A stretch of 40,936 nucleotides of DNA from Maribacter sp. (lineage in GTDB: Bacteria > Bacteroidota > Bacteroidia > Flavobacteriales > Flavobacteriaceae): positions 1 to 40,936 of the forward strand of contig NZ_JADGES010000021.1 in NCBI RefSeq assembly GCF_016744255.1, written 5' to 3'. The notes under the pieces are model-generated. The model was not told the origin of the DNA, did no database searches, and was given only the letters and a program-made list of their open reading frames with translations. The stretch's first letter is position 1. The number at the start of each line of letters is the position of its first letter. The position numbers were made by a program, and so were the translations under genes. Below are positions 16,832 to 26,586 of this stretch, piece by piece.

Positions 16832-18499
16832 ATGAAAAAACAGTTTATTAAAGTTGTACTCTCATGCGCTGTAATAGCAGGAGGTTTTTCAGTTACCAGC
16901 TGTAAAAAAACTTCATCTTCTAAAAATGTATCGAGAGCTACAGGCTGGAAAATAAATGCAAAAGAAGGTGGTTTCCAATTCAATTCAGATTTTAAAGAGC
17001 AAGAAACCGCTCCTGGTTTAGTCTTTATTGAAGGAGGTACTTTTACGAAAGGTAAAGTACAAGATGATGTTATGCATGATTGGAACAACACTCCTACCTC
17101 ACAGCATGTTCAGTCCTTTTATATGGATGAAACAGAGGTTACCAATGTAATGTATTTAGAATACTTAGATTACTTAAAAAGTGTGTATCCTCCTGAAAAC
17201 CCTAAATATACAAATATTTATAAAGGAGCATTACCAGATACTTTGGTTTGGAGAAATCGCTTAGGTTTCAATGAAACAATGACAAATAACTACTTGCGTC
17301 ACCCTGCATATGCAGAGTACCCAGTGGTAGGTGTTAACTGGATCCAAGCAACACAATTTGCTGAATGGAGAACCGATAGAGTGAATGAGGTTATGCTTGA
17401 AAGAGAAGGTTATTTAGCTAAAGACGCTAAATACAAAGCCTTATCTGGCGAAGATGCCGGAACCTTTAACACAGAAGCTTATTTAAACAGACCAGAATCT
17501 GTTTATAATGGACAAATAGATTCGTTACAAGGTAAAATGAAAAAAGACAGCGTAAATAACTTTGCGAATAGAAGTAGCGGAGTTATTATGCCAGAATATA
17601 GACTGCCTACAGAAACAGAATGGGAATATGCTGCTCAAGCACAATCTGGCTCTAGAGAATACAATAATTATAGGGGTAGAAAAAAATACCCTTGGGATGG
17701 TGATTATACTAGAAACGGACAACGTGTAGGTCGTGGAGATCAACTAGCCAACTTTAAACAAGGAAAAGGAGATTACGGCGGAATTGCAGGATGGTCTGAT
17801 GATGGTGCAGATATTACAGCACAAGTGATGTCTTACAAACCAAATGATTTAGGTTTATACGACATGGCTGGTAACGTTGCCGAATGGGTTTCTGATGTAT
17901 ACAGGCCTATAGTAGATGATGAAGTAAGTGACTTTAACTATTATAGAGGTAACATTTACATGAAAAGCGCCATTGGTGAGAACGGAAAAGTAAACATACT
18001 AAGAGATTCTATAGTTTACGATACATTACCAAACGGAAAAATAATAGCTTTAAATTTACCTGGTGAAATTAAAATGGTTCCTGTTGATGAAGAAGAAACA
18101 TATTTAAGAACCAACTTCTCTTCTAGTGACAACAGAGGCTACAGAGACGGTGATGCTAGCTCTTCTAGATTCTATGACAGATTCAGTGATGAAGAAGATG
18201 AAGCTGATCAGAAAAAAATGTATGATGCTCCTAAGCATAGTGTAAAGAAAGATTCTTTAGGCAAATTAATACGAGAGTATGACAAATCTAACAACAGAAC
18301 ATCTTTAATCAATAACGAGGTAAGAGTTTTCAAAGGCGGTTCTTGGAGAGATAGAGCATATTGGTTAGATCCTGCACAAAGAAGATATATGCCACAATAT
18401 ATGGCTACAGATTATATCGGTTTTAGATGTGCTATGTCTAGAGTAGGTTCTAAATCTAAAACTAAAAACAAAACAATTAGAGGAAAGAAAGCAAAATAA
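16832..18499 (+). CDS. gldJ: Gliding motility lipoprotein GldJ
   Basis: GldJ is essential for flavobacterial gliding and for stability of the GldK ring component of the type IX secretion machine. The 555-residue protein has a lipoprotein signal with VTSC (lipidated C24), then a formylglycine-generating-enzyme (SUMF)-like fold. That fold shows FIEGGTFTKG, MDETEVTN, PVVGVNWIQA, RLPTETEWEYAA, YDMAGNVAEWVSDV and the end block FKGGSWRDRAYWLDPAQRR. It finishes with a basic tail. The catalytic cysteines of true formylglycine enzymes are not evident, in line with a structural role. The order gldJ-murF is typical of the family. A terminator follows before murF. Confidence 0.95.
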   Translation: MKKQFIKVVLSCAVIAGGFSVTSCKKTSSSKNVSRATGWKINAKEGGFQFNSDFKEQETAPGLVFIEGGTFTKGKVQDDVMHDWNNTPTSQHVQSFYMDETEVTNVMYLEYLDYLKSVYPPENPKYTNIYKGALPDTLVWRNRLGFNETMTNNYLRHPAYAEYPVVGVNWIQATQFAEWRTDRVNEVMLEREGYLAKDAKYKALSGEDAGTFNTEAYLNRPESVYNGQIDSLQGKMKKDSVNNFANRSSGVIMPEYRLPTETEWEYAAQAQSGSREYNNYRGRKKYPWDGDYTRNGQRVGRGDQLANFKQGKGDYGGIAGWSDDGADITAQVMSYKPNDLGLYDMAGNVAEWVSDVYRPIVDDEVSDFNYYRGNIYMKSAIGENGKVNILRDSIVYDTLPNGKIIALNLPGEIKMVPVDEEETYLRTNFSSSDNRGYRDGDASSSRFYDRFSDEEDEADQKKMYDAPKHSVKKDSLGKLIREYDKSNNRTSLINNEVRVFKGGSWRDRAYWLDPAQRRYMPQYMATDYIGFRCAMSRVGSKSKTKNKTIRGKKAK

Positions 18500-18520
18500 T
18501 TTTTCCTTAAAAAACGATTA

Positions 18521-18550
18521 AAAAAGCCCTTTATAAAAAGGGCTTTTTTT
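18521..18550 (+). terminator. Terminator between gldJ and murF
   Basis: AAAAAGCCCTTT and AAAGGGCTTTTT form a strong stem with a short AT loop, followed by a T run ending at 18550. It starts 21 bases after the gldJ stop and ends 13 bases before the murF ATG. Confidence 0.88.
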
Positions 18551-18563
18551 ATATCTTCGAATT

Positions 18564-19841
18564 ATGACAATAGAAGAATTACACTCGCTTTTTTTACGCT
18601 TCCCTATTATTAGCACGGACACAAGAAAAATAGACTCTAACAGCATATTTTTTGCTCTCAAAGGAGAAAATTTCAATGGCAATACTTATGCCAAAGAAGC
18701 CCTATCCAAAGGAGCCTGCCTTTCTATTGTTGACGAAGAGTTACATTCTCCAAATGAAAATATTATTCTTGTAAAAAATGTTTTAATCACTTTACAAAAG
18801 TTAGCAAATTTTCATAGAAAATATTGTAAAGCCAAAATAATAAGCATTACTGGTAGTAATGGCAAGACAACCACCAAAGAACTTATTAACGCGGTAATAT
18901 CTAAACAATACAAAACTATTGCCACCAAAGGCAACCTCAACAACCACATTGGTGTTCCGCTAACCCTTCTTTCTATAAAAGAGGACACCGAAATAGCAGT
19001 GGTTGAAATGGGCGCAAACCATAAAGAAGAAATTGCTTTTTTATGCTCTATTGCCGAACCTGATTATGGCTATATAACTAATTTTGGAAAAGCACACTTA
19101 GAGGGTTTTGGAAGCTTAGAAGGTGTAATTCAAGGAAAAAGTGAATTATATGAGTATCTCACTGCTAACAAAAAACATCTTTTCTTAAACGCAGACGACC
19201 CGATACAAAAAAGCAAATTAGACAATTACATTCAAAAATTTGGATTTAGCCAAGAACAAAAAGAATATTACAATATAGAACTTTTAAGCGCCAACCCTTT
19301 TGTATCTATTAAAGTAGAAGATACTATAATAGAATCACAACTCATTGGAAAATATAATTTTACCAATTGCTGTGCAGCTATAGTTATGGGTAAATATTTT
19401 TCTATTCCTCTCTCCTTAATAAAAGAGGCTATAGAGAGTTACATTCCCGAAAATAACCGCTCACAAATAATAGAAAAACAAGGAAATAAAATTATTCTGG
19501 ACGCATACAATGCCAACCCAACTAGCATGAAAGCTGCTTTAGAGAGTTTTAGCAGCCTTAAAGAAGACACTAAAATTCTATTTCTAGGCGATATGTTTGA
19601 ACTTGGAAACACCGCTAATGAAGAACACCAAAGTATTGCCGATTTAGCCAAAAAATTGCAATTTAATTCTGTCTTCTTAATTGGCGAGAATTTTTATAAA
19701 ACAGAAACAACTTTAAATAAGTTTAACTCTTTTAACTCCCTTAAAGCTTATTTAAAAGAGTATAGCTTACCCAATAATTCGTCTTTATTAATTAAAGGCT
19801 CTAGAGGTATGGCATTAGAAAGAATTTTAGATATTTTATAA
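18564..19841 (+). CDS. murF: UDP-N-acetylmuramoyl-tripeptide:D-alanyl-D-alanine ligase
   Basis: It adds D-Ala-D-Ala to the UDP-MurNAc-tripeptide, the last cytoplasmic step of the peptidoglycan precursor. The 425-residue Mur ligase has an N-terminal uridine domain, the ATP loop GSNGKTT (97-103), the central motif EMGANHKEEI, and a C-terminal domain with DAYNANPTSMKAAL and GDMFELG. The start at 18564 lies only 4 bases after TATCTTCG (18552-18559), one base off the TAnnTTTG consensus. If that promoter works, the message would be nearly leaderless. Otherwise transcription comes through the gldJ terminator. It ends 7 bases before the convergent cusB. Confidence 0.95.
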   Translation: MTIEELHSLFLRFPIISTDTRKIDSNSIFFALKGENFNGNTYAKEALSKGACLSIVDEELHSPNENIILVKNVLITLQKLANFHRKYCKAKIISITGSNGKTTTKELINAVISKQYKTIATKGNLNNHIGVPLTLLSIKEDTEIAVVEMGANHKEEIAFLCSIAEPDYGYITNFGKAHLEGFGSLEGVIQGKSELYEYLTANKKHLFLNADDPIQKSKLDNYIQKFGFSQEQKEYYNIELLSANPFVSIKVEDTIIESQLIGKYNFTNCCAAIVMGKYFSIPLSLIKEAIESYIPENNRSQIIEKQGNKIILDAYNANPTSMKAALESFSSLKEDTKILFLGDMFELGNTANEEHQSIADLAKKLQFNSVFLIGENFYKTETTLNKFNSFNSLKAYLKEYSLPNNSSLLIKGSRGMALERILDIL

Positions 19842-19848
19842 TATAGAA

Positions 19849-21558
19849 TTACTGAATGGTTTTTGTTACACTTCCGCAGTGTAACATTTCATCCCCATAA
19901 TAGGGATTAAAAACCTCATCATCGAAACTGAGCCAAGTACCTCCTTTATTATTATCTGCCATAGGACAATATTGTACATAAATAGGCTGATCTAAATTGC
20001 TTAAGCTACTAGTTATAGCAACAATACTTTTGGATAGAGGCTTAAATTGATTTCGCTGTTTCTTTATATCCTTAGACATAGCAATTTTTGCAGTAGTTGC
20101 TTTAAGAATATCTATATGTTTTTTTACTTCCTCATCTAAAACAGACCCATCTATAGTATTAAGCAACTCCTTTAACTCCCCAGCTTTTAACATCGACTTA
20201 TGAGAATCCGTAGCCACTAAAAAGTCTTTTAGCTGCATGTATGTATGTATTATCTTAGGTAGTTCTGATTTTAAATTATCATTAAAAATTAGCTTACCAT
20301 TCCCTTCCTGCATCTCGCTCATAGTATTATCTCCATCTTTCTCATTCGTCATCATAGACCTTTTTCCTAGTAACTGAGCGGCAGCATCTACTGTAAAAGT
20401 ACCATTAGTAACGACCTCATCTCCTGAAGACAATCCATCTAAAATAACATAAGAATCCCCTATCACTTTCCCTAACATTACTTCGGTCATTTCAAAAACA
20501 GGGTTTTTTGGATTTGGCTTTACATAAACCAAAGACCTTTTACCTGTCCACATAACCGCAGATTTGGGAACCGTTAACACCTTGTTATTTACCAGCCCTT
20601 GTATTTCTCCTTGCAAGAACATACCAGGCTTAAAGCGTTGTTTTTTATTATTTAAAGTAACTCTCACCGCAACAGTTCTACTATTTGAATTTAAAACGGG
20701 TTCTATAAATGATATCTTAGATTTTAATACTTCCCCTTTGAAAGCGTTTGAAGTAATTGTTATGTCCTGACCAACTTTTAATGTAGGAAGTTGATTCTCA
20801 TAAGCATCAAAAATTGCCCAAACTGTATATAAATTGGAAACCTTATACAAAGCTTCTCCTTGTTTATACCAATTACCTTCTGCTGCCATAATCTCCGTAA
20901 CCGTACCCGACACATCTGCATAAACGGGAAAACTCATCATAGGCTTACCAGACTTAATTATTGCATCTACTTGTTCATCTGTCATTTTCCACAAACCAAG
21001 TGTGTTTCTTGCTGCCGCATATAATTTCTTATGTGTATCCTTATAAGACACAGAAGTGAGCAATTTGTCTTGCGCCGCATACAATTCTGGGGAATAAATA
21101 GAACCAAGTAATTGTCCTTTTTTAACATACTGTCCCACAAAATTTACATTGAGCTTCTCTATTCTACCATCGAAAATGCTAGTCTGCACACCATTCGTTT
21201 TTTCATTAGACGTTATTTTTCCTGATAAAACAAGTGTGTTATTTTTTAAACTCCCAAGCCCTACAACGGTAGTCTCTATATTTGCCAGAGCCATGGCGTT
21301 TTTAGTCATTTTAAATTGCTGTGTACCAATTTCAGAATCGCCTATATTAGCCGGAGTTAAATCCATACCACACAAAGGACAATCTCCTGGTTCTTCGGTA
21401 TTTATTTGCGGATGCATAGAGCAGGTCCAACTATGTACCTGCTCTTCACTAGACAAGTGTTGTTGGTTTTTTTTGTTAGCATTAGAACCAAAAAAAAGAT
21501 ACCCCAAAGCAAGGCCTGCTAATAAAACAATAAGATAAGTTCCATACTTTTTTAACAT
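19849..21558 (-). CDS. cusB: CusB-like RND efflux periplasmic adaptor with two putative metal-binding ends
   Basis: This 569-residue membrane fusion protein bridges the RND pump and an outer membrane channel. In order it has a membrane anchor (about 7-24) and a heavy-metal-binding domain with C46, M48, H49, C60, C63 and M65 (CSMHP..CPLCGMDL). Barrel-sandwich and helical hairpin domains typical of CusB follow. The C-terminal extension (about 430-569) resembles the DUF3347 family and ends with YCPMAD and DEMLHCG, giving C531, M533, M558, H560 and C561. The thiol, thioether and imidazole set at both ends points to Cu(I)/Ag(I). It is the second gene of a cusA-cusB operon, 24 bases after cusA. Confidence 0.9.
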   Translation of the reverse strand: MLKKYGTYLIVLLAGLALGYLFFGSNANKKNQQHLSSEEQVHSWTCSMHPQINTEEPGDCPLCGMDLTPANIGDSEIGTQQFKMTKNAMALANIETTVVGLGSLKNNTLVLSGKITSNEKTNGVQTSIFDGRIEKLNVNFVGQYVKKGQLLGSIYSPELYAAQDKLLTSVSYKDTHKKLYAAARNTLGLWKMTDEQVDAIIKSGKPMMSFPVYADVSGTVTEIMAAEGNWYKQGEALYKVSNLYTVWAIFDAYENQLPTLKVGQDITITSNAFKGEVLKSKISFIEPVLNSNSRTVAVRVTLNNKKQRFKPGMFLQGEIQGLVNNKVLTVPKSAVMWTGKRSLVYVKPNPKNPVFEMTEVMLGKVIGDSYVILDGLSSGDEVVTNGTFTVDAAAQLLGKRSMMTNEKDGDNTMSEMQEGNGKLIFNDNLKSELPKIIHTYMQLKDFLVATDSHKSMLKAGELKELLNTIDGSVLDEEVKKHIDILKATTAKIAMSKDIKKQRNQFKPLSKSIVAITSSLSNLDQPIYVQYCPMADNNKGGTWLSFDDEVFNPYYGDEMLHCGSVTKTIQ

Positions 21559-21582
21559 AGTTTTTTCTTTAAAAACATCTTT

Positions 21583-24500
21583 CTATTTTAATTTGCTTTC
21601 TTTTCGCCAACTAAACAAAACTGGCACAATAAATAACGAAATTAAAGCCACTAACATACCCCCAAAACTAGGTATTGCCATAGGAATCATAATATCACTC
21701 CCTCTTCCACTCGCTGTTAATATTGGTAATAATGCCAGGATAGTTGTCCCTGTAGTCATTAAGCAAGGTCTAATTCTTTTTCTACCTGCCTCGAGCACGG
21801 AGTTTCTTATATCTGAAATACTTTCTGGACTATTTTTCTTAAACACTTGTTTTAAATAAGTTGCCATTACCACTCCATCATCTGTAGCAACACCAAACAA
21901 AGCTATAAACCCTACCCAAACGGCAACACTAAGATGTATTGTACCCATGTGAAATAAATCCCTCAGATTTACTCCACCAATACCAAAATTTAAAAACCAA
22001 GATTGCCCATATAGCCAAATTAATATAAACCCACCAGCGAAGGCAACAGCAACCCCTGTAAATACCATTAAAGATATAGATACCGAGCGAAACTGTAAAT
22101 ACAAAATTAAGAAGATAACTAATAGTACTATTGGAACAATAAAGGAAAGCGTTTTCTCTGCATGTACCTGATTTTCATATGTACCAGCAAAACTATAACT
22201 AAGTCCTTCTTCAATTTGCAAGTTTCCGTCTTCTATTTTACCCTGTATTACTTCTTTTACTTTCTCTACAACATCAACTTCCGCATAACCTTCCTCTTTA
22301 TCAAAAAGCACATAGCCTACTAAAAAGCTATCTTCACTCTTAATAACTTGTGGCCCCTTCTCGTAACGAATTGTAACAACTTCGGAAAGAGGTATATATC
22401 TACCATTACGCAATGGTAGATATATTTTTTCTAAATCTTCTGGGGTCCCCCTTAATTCTCTAGGATACCTTACACGAACACCATAACGCTCTCTACCTTC
22501 TACCGTTTGTGTTAAAACTTTTCCACCGACTGCTATTTCTAATAGTTCTTGCACTTCGGAAACCGAAACACCATAACGTGCAATTTTTCCTCTATCTATA
22601 TCTAACAAAAGATATGGCTTACCTACAATTCTATCTGCAAATACAGCCTCTCTTTTAACTCCTTCAACTCCTTTTATTATTTGCTCTAATGACACTCCTA
22701 AAGCTTCAATAGCTTTTAAATTAGTCCCTTTTATTTTTACCCCCATTGGAGCACGCATACCCGTCTGTAACATTACCAAACGCGTTTCTATAGGCTGTAG
22801 TTTAGGTGCTGTTGTAACTCCCGGAAGTTTAGTTGCATCTACAATAGCATCCCATATATCGTTCTTATTTTTAATAGATGGTCTCCAGTTTCTATAAAAT
22901 TCACCCGACCCATCTACAATTAAATCCTCCCTATTATATCCAGTTCCGGCATCTACATAAATTCCCTCATTAGTTTCAAAAAAACCATCTTCATTAACCT
23001 TAAAAGATAATGGACTCCCACTTTCATCTAAAATAAATTCTGGTTTATACAGTATAACATTCTCATACATGGATAATGGAGCTGGATCTAAGGCTGAATT
23101 TACTCTTCCTGCTTTACCAACAACTGTTGCTACTTCAGGGATATTGGCCACAGCCATATCTAACTGCTTTAAAACCCTTTTATTCTCTGCTACTCCTGAA
23201 TGCGGCATAGATGTTGGCATCAGTAAAAAAGAACCTTCATCTAAAGAAGGCATAAACTCCTTACCTGTATTAACCATTATTAGTGCTCCAAAAGTCAACA
23301 AAACCAAAGGAATACTTAAAAATTTAACTTTATTCTCTAATGCCCAGAACAATATTTGTTCGTAATATTTTTTAAAAATTAACAAAATTCCTAAAACCAA
23401 AGCGCAGATTATTGTAACAAAAATAAAATTACTAAAGATGGAATTCCCATAACTCAGCGGTCTCCAATAATATCCCAACAATCCCAAAATAGCGATGCTA
23501 CTCGAAATTAATTGGTAGTTATTAAATTGCTTCTCGGTTATTTTAGAAATTCTTTTTAAAACTCCTAAAATTGCATATCCAATTAATAAAATTCCTATAA
23601 AATAACCGTAGAATATTGCAATTACACCTATTACTGCCAACGCAATATTCCCAATAATTTTTATACTTTCTATTTTTTTATACTTTCTAAACAATTGGGC
23701 TGCAAAAGGGGGTATTACAAATAAAGCAACAATCATGGACGCGGTTAACGCCACTGTTTTTGTAAAAGCTAACGGCGCAAATAATTTTCCTTCCGCACCA
23801 GTTAAAGTAAAAACTGGAATAAAACTTACAATAGTAGTTAACCCTGCTGTAATAATTGCTCCCGAAACTTCTATCGTTGCATTATACACCACATTGTCTA
23901 CAGACTCCTCTTCTTTTATTAATTTTAAATGACGGACAATATTCTCTGACAATATTATCCCCATATCTACCATTGTCCCTATTGCTATTGCTATTCCAGA
24001 AAGTGCCACAATATTAGCATCGACTTTAAAAATCTTCATTGCAATAAATACCATGAGTACGGCTATAGGCATTAAACCCGAAATTAACACAGAGATGCGA
24101 AGATTAAAAAGCATGACTATAACAACCAAAATGGTAATTAATATCTCAAAGGTTAAGGCATCTTTTAAAGTGTTTATAGTTTCTTTTATAAGTACCGTAC
24201 GGTCATAAAACGGTACTATGGTGAGTTGGGAAGTTCTTCCATCTTTTAAAACTTTAGATGGCAACCCAGAAGCTAGCTCTTTTATTTTTTGAGTAACTCC
24301 GTTAATTACATCTACTGGGTTTTCTCCATGTCTTGCCACTACAACTCCACCAACAACCTCTGCGCCTTCTTTATCTAAAATTCCACGTCGTTCGGATGGC
24401 CCTAAAGTAACATTCGCAATATCTTTTATTTTTATTGGAATATAGTTCTCATTGCGAACTTGAGCATTTTCAATATCTTCTTTACTTTTTATATACCCTA

Positions 24501-25254
24501 ATCCACGTACAAAATATTCCGCCTGATTTATCTCTAAGGTTTTTGCTCCAACATCGCGATTACTCTCCTTAACCGCTTGCACAACGTCTTTAATAGTAAC
24601 ATTATACTGTCGCATTAATTCAGGATTAATATCTACTTGATATTCCTGCGTATATCCGCCAATGGAGGCTACTTCCGCAACTCCTTTTGCTCCTGATAAT
24701 GCATTTTTAATATAAAAATCTTGAATAGAACGTGTTTCTTGTAAATCCCACCCTCCAGTAACCTTACCTTTATCATCTCTCCCTTCTAAAGTGTACCAAA
24801 AAATCTGTCCTAAAGCAGTTGCATCAGGACCCAAAGTAGGACTTACTCCTTGCGGCAATAAATTAGACGGCAATGCACTTACTTTCTCTAACAAACGACT
24901 CCTAGCCCAATAAAAATCAATATCATCTTCAAAAATGACATAGATACTAGAAAAACCAAACATAGAAGAACTTCTCACTGATTTTACTCCAGGAACTCCC
25001 AATAAATTAGAGGTTAGCGGATATGTAATTTGGTCTTCCACATCCTGCGGAGATTGCCCTTCCCACTCTGTATAAACTATTTGTTGGTTCTCCCCTATAT
25101 TAGGTATTGCGTCTACTGAAACTGGGTTGCTAGGCAAAATACCTAGCCCCAAATTAAACGGCGCATGTATAATTCCCCAGATAAAAAATAAAAACAAGAG
25201 TATAAGTCCTACTAACTTGTTTTCAATTAAAAATTTAATGCTTTTATTGAGCAT
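21583..25254 (-). CDS. cusA: CusA/CzcA-family heavy-metal RND efflux pump
   Basis: This 1223-residue inner membrane proton antiporter exports monovalent copper and silver in its family. It has the RND layout of two sets of membrane helices and two large periplasmic loops, with the proton-relay D430 in GTMVDMG. Residues M679 (LLMPTS), M729 (LSMYEN) and M828 (LVMLQTG) match the methionine triad M573, M623 and M672 of E. coli CusA, which favours Cu/Ag over Zn/Co. It is about 175 residues longer than E. coli CusA. The extra length lies in a hydrophobic insert near 530-640 and a polar periplasmic insert near 740-790. cusB follows. No CusC-type outer membrane channel is next to it. Confidence 0.92.
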   Translation of the reverse strand: MLNKSIKFLIENKLVGLILLFLFFIWGIIHAPFNLGLGILPSNPVSVDAIPNIGENQQIVYTEWEGQSPQDVEDQITYPLTSNLLGVPGVKSVRSSSMFGFSSIYVIFEDDIDFYWARSRLLEKVSALPSNLLPQGVSPTLGPDATALGQIFWYTLEGRDDKGKVTGGWDLQETRSIQDFYIKNALSGAKGVAEVASIGGYTQEYQVDINPELMRQYNVTIKDVVQAVKESNRDVGAKTLEINQAEYFVRGLGYIKSKEDIENAQVRNENYIPIKIKDIANVTLGPSERRGILDKEGAEVVGGVVVARHGENPVDVINGVTQKIKELASGLPSKVLKDGRTSQLTIVPFYDRTVLIKETINTLKDALTFEILITILVVIVMLFNLRISVLISGLMPIAVLMVFIAMKIFKVDANIVALSGIAIAIGTMVDMGIILSENIVRHLKLIKEEESVDNVVYNATIEVSGAIITAGLTTIVSFIPVFTLTGAEGKLFAPLAFTKTVALTASMIVALFVIPPFAAQLFRKYKKIESIKIIGNIALAVIGVIAIFYGYFIGILLIGYAILGVLKRISKITEKQFNNYQLISSSIAILGLLGYYWRPLSYGNSIFSNFIFVTIICALVLGILLIFKKYYEQILFWALENKVKFLSIPLVLLTFGALIMVNTGKEFMPSLDEGSFLLMPTSMPHSGVAENKRVLKQLDMAVANIPEVATVVGKAGRVNSALDPAPLSMYENVILYKPEFILDESGSPLSFKVNEDGFFETNEGIYVDAGTGYNREDLIVDGSGEFYRNWRPSIKNKNDIWDAIVDATKLPGVTTAPKLQPIETRLVMLQTGMRAPMGVKIKGTNLKAIEALGVSLEQIIKGVEGVKREAVFADRIVGKPYLLLDIDRGKIARYGVSVSEVQELLEIAVGGKVLTQTVEGRERYGVRVRYPRELRGTPEDLEKIYLPLRNGRYIPLSEVVTIRYEKGPQVIKSEDSFLVGYVLFDKEEGYAEVDVVEKVKEVIQGKIEDGNLQIEEGLSYSFAGTYENQVHAEKTLSFIVPIVLLVIFLILYLQFRSVSISLMVFTGVAVAFAGGFILIWLYGQSWFLNFGIGGVNLRDLFHMGTIHLSVAVWVGFIALFGVATDDGVVMATYLKQVFKKNSPESISDIRNSVLEAGRKRIRPCLMTTGTTILALLPILTASGRGSDIMIPMAIPSFGGMLVALISLFIVPVLFSWRKESKLK

Positions 25255-25432
25255 GGTGTTTTGTTATACTGAGTTTTAAAAAATAGTTAAAAACTCCTAC
25301 TCTAAATAACGATTAATCCAAGAAATGATTGTAACCAAAGTATAACTATTTACTTCATAAATTACTAAAATAACACGATATTCAAAATTAACCTATTATG
25401 AAGATAATTCTACAGTTCCGCACCACATTTCA

Positions 25433-26374
25433 TCACTCCTCATCCTTAGTACTTAATCTTCCTGAAAATCTAGAAAACAGCACAAACTTTTTATTTGTAT
25501 TTATAAAAAAAACACCTGTTAATAAAATCCCAGCAGCTATGATGGATTGTGTTGTTATTTCTTCCTTTAAAAAGTACCATCCAACAAATAATGCTATAAT
25601 AGGATTAACATAGGTTGATGTTGCCACCTTCTCAGGAGAGACTACTTTTAATAAATAGTTAAATGCAGTAAATGCAACTATACTACCAAAAACAATTAAT
25701 AACAACATTGCCAACTGCACTCTAAAGCTCCAATCTATAGGAGACACCCAAGATTCCCCAAACAAAACACTAACAAAAAACAACATTATTCCTCCAGTAA
25801 GCATTTGATACCCTGTATTAACGAAATAGTTCTTAGGTAAATCTACTCTCCCTACAAATAAGCTCCCATATGACCAGCTTAACATTGCGATAAAAATTAG
25901 AAACATTCCAAAAAATGCATTTTCCTTAGTCATTATTTGTTTTTGACTCACCAGAACATAGATACCGATAATCCCAAGAATAACCCCAATTATAGACATA
26001 GGTTTTATTTTTTTACCTTGTAATACACGCATTAAAATCAACACGACTAAAGGTTGCGCTGCGACTACTAATGCTGCGAAACCACTATCTACATATTTCA
26101 AAGCCCAGACTACCACTCCGTTACCTAGTGTTAAGAACAGAAAACCAGCGATTACAGTATTTTTAAATCGTCTTACAGATATAGAGATATCTATCTTTAA
26201 TAATTTGCATAAAATGAAAATTAATACACTAGCGGTAACAAAACGAATAGAAGCCAACATAAAAGAAGGCAATTCCTCCACTGCTATTTTATTCAATAAA
26301 TAGGTAGAACCCCATATTACATATATAGAAAAAAAGGCAAATCCTATTAGAACAACGTTTGGCGCTTTACCCAT
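25433..26374 (-). CDS. EamA/DMT family transporter
   Basis: This 313-residue protein has about ten membrane helices in two EamA repeats. The first repeat carries the early motif IWGSTYLLNKIA, and the second ends with the family pattern YLLKVVSPEKVATSTYVNPIIALFVG and the late motif WYFLKEE. In the family such proteins export metabolites or amino acids from the inner membrane, but the substrate cannot be read from sequence. It is on the same strand as the cus genes, 178 bases upstream of cusA, with no clear terminator between. It begins about 120 bases after tRNA-Val. Confidence 0.9.
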   Translation of the reverse strand: MGKAPNVVLIGFAFFSIYVIWGSTYLLNKIAVEELPSFMLASIRFVTASVLIFILCKLLKIDISISVRRFKNTVIAGFLFLTLGNGVVVWALKYVDSGFAALVVAAQPLVVLILMRVLQGKKIKPMSIIGVILGIIGIYVLVSQKQIMTKENAFFGMFLIFIAMLSWSYGSLFVGRVDLPKNYFVNTGYQMLTGGIMLFFVSVLFGESWVSPIDWSFRVQLAMLLLIVFGSIVAFTAFNYLLKVVSPEKVATSTYVNPIIALFVGWYFLKEEITTQSIIAAGILLTGVFFINTNKKFVLFSRFSGRLSTKDEE

Positions 26375-26461
26375 AATATTTAACTTAATTAATTAACACA
26401 ATAGTAAGCATAAAATTTTCAAAAAACCTAATACCGATTTTGATGAAAAAGGAGAAAATAA

Positions 26462-26489
26462 AAAAGCTTCCAATTTCTTGGAAGCTTTT
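26462..26489 (-). terminator. Terminator after tRNA-Val
   Basis: AAAAGCTTCCAA (26462-26473), loop TTTC and TTGGAAGCTTTT (26478-26489) form a perfect 12-bp stem, followed on the minus strand by further T. It lies 9 bases past the tRNA 3' end. By symmetry it could work on both strands. Confidence 0.88.
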
Positions 26490-26497
26490 AATTACTG

Positions 26498-26572
26498 TGG
26501 GCCCTGAAGGATTCGAACCTTCGACCCCCTGCTTGTAAGGCAGGTGCTCTGAACCAACTGAGCTAAGAGCCC
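26498..26572 (-). tRNA. tRNA-Val (anticodon TAC)
   Basis: The 75-base cloverleaf is read on the minus strand. The acceptor GGGCTCT pairs with AGGGCCC, allowing one G-T pair, and the D-loop reads AGCTCAGTTGGTTCAGAGC. The anticodon arm CCTGC-CTTACAA-GCAGG gives anticodon TAC, which reads GTA and related valine codons. The T-arm is GAAGG-TTCGAAT-CCTTC. The discriminator is A, and CCA is not encoded. It has its own promoter and terminator. Confidence 0.97.
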
Positions 26573-26586
26573 TTGTTAAGGGTGTG

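Noticed and set aside
16819..17091. Minus-strand frame over the start of gldJ that might be a porU remnant
   Set aside because: It is antisense to the GldJ signal and first domain, and its sequence shows no peptidase C25 or sortase motif.
26375..26497. Further tRNA genes beside tRNA-Val
   Set aside because: The flanks contain only a terminator hairpin and AT-rich DNA. No second cloverleaf is present.
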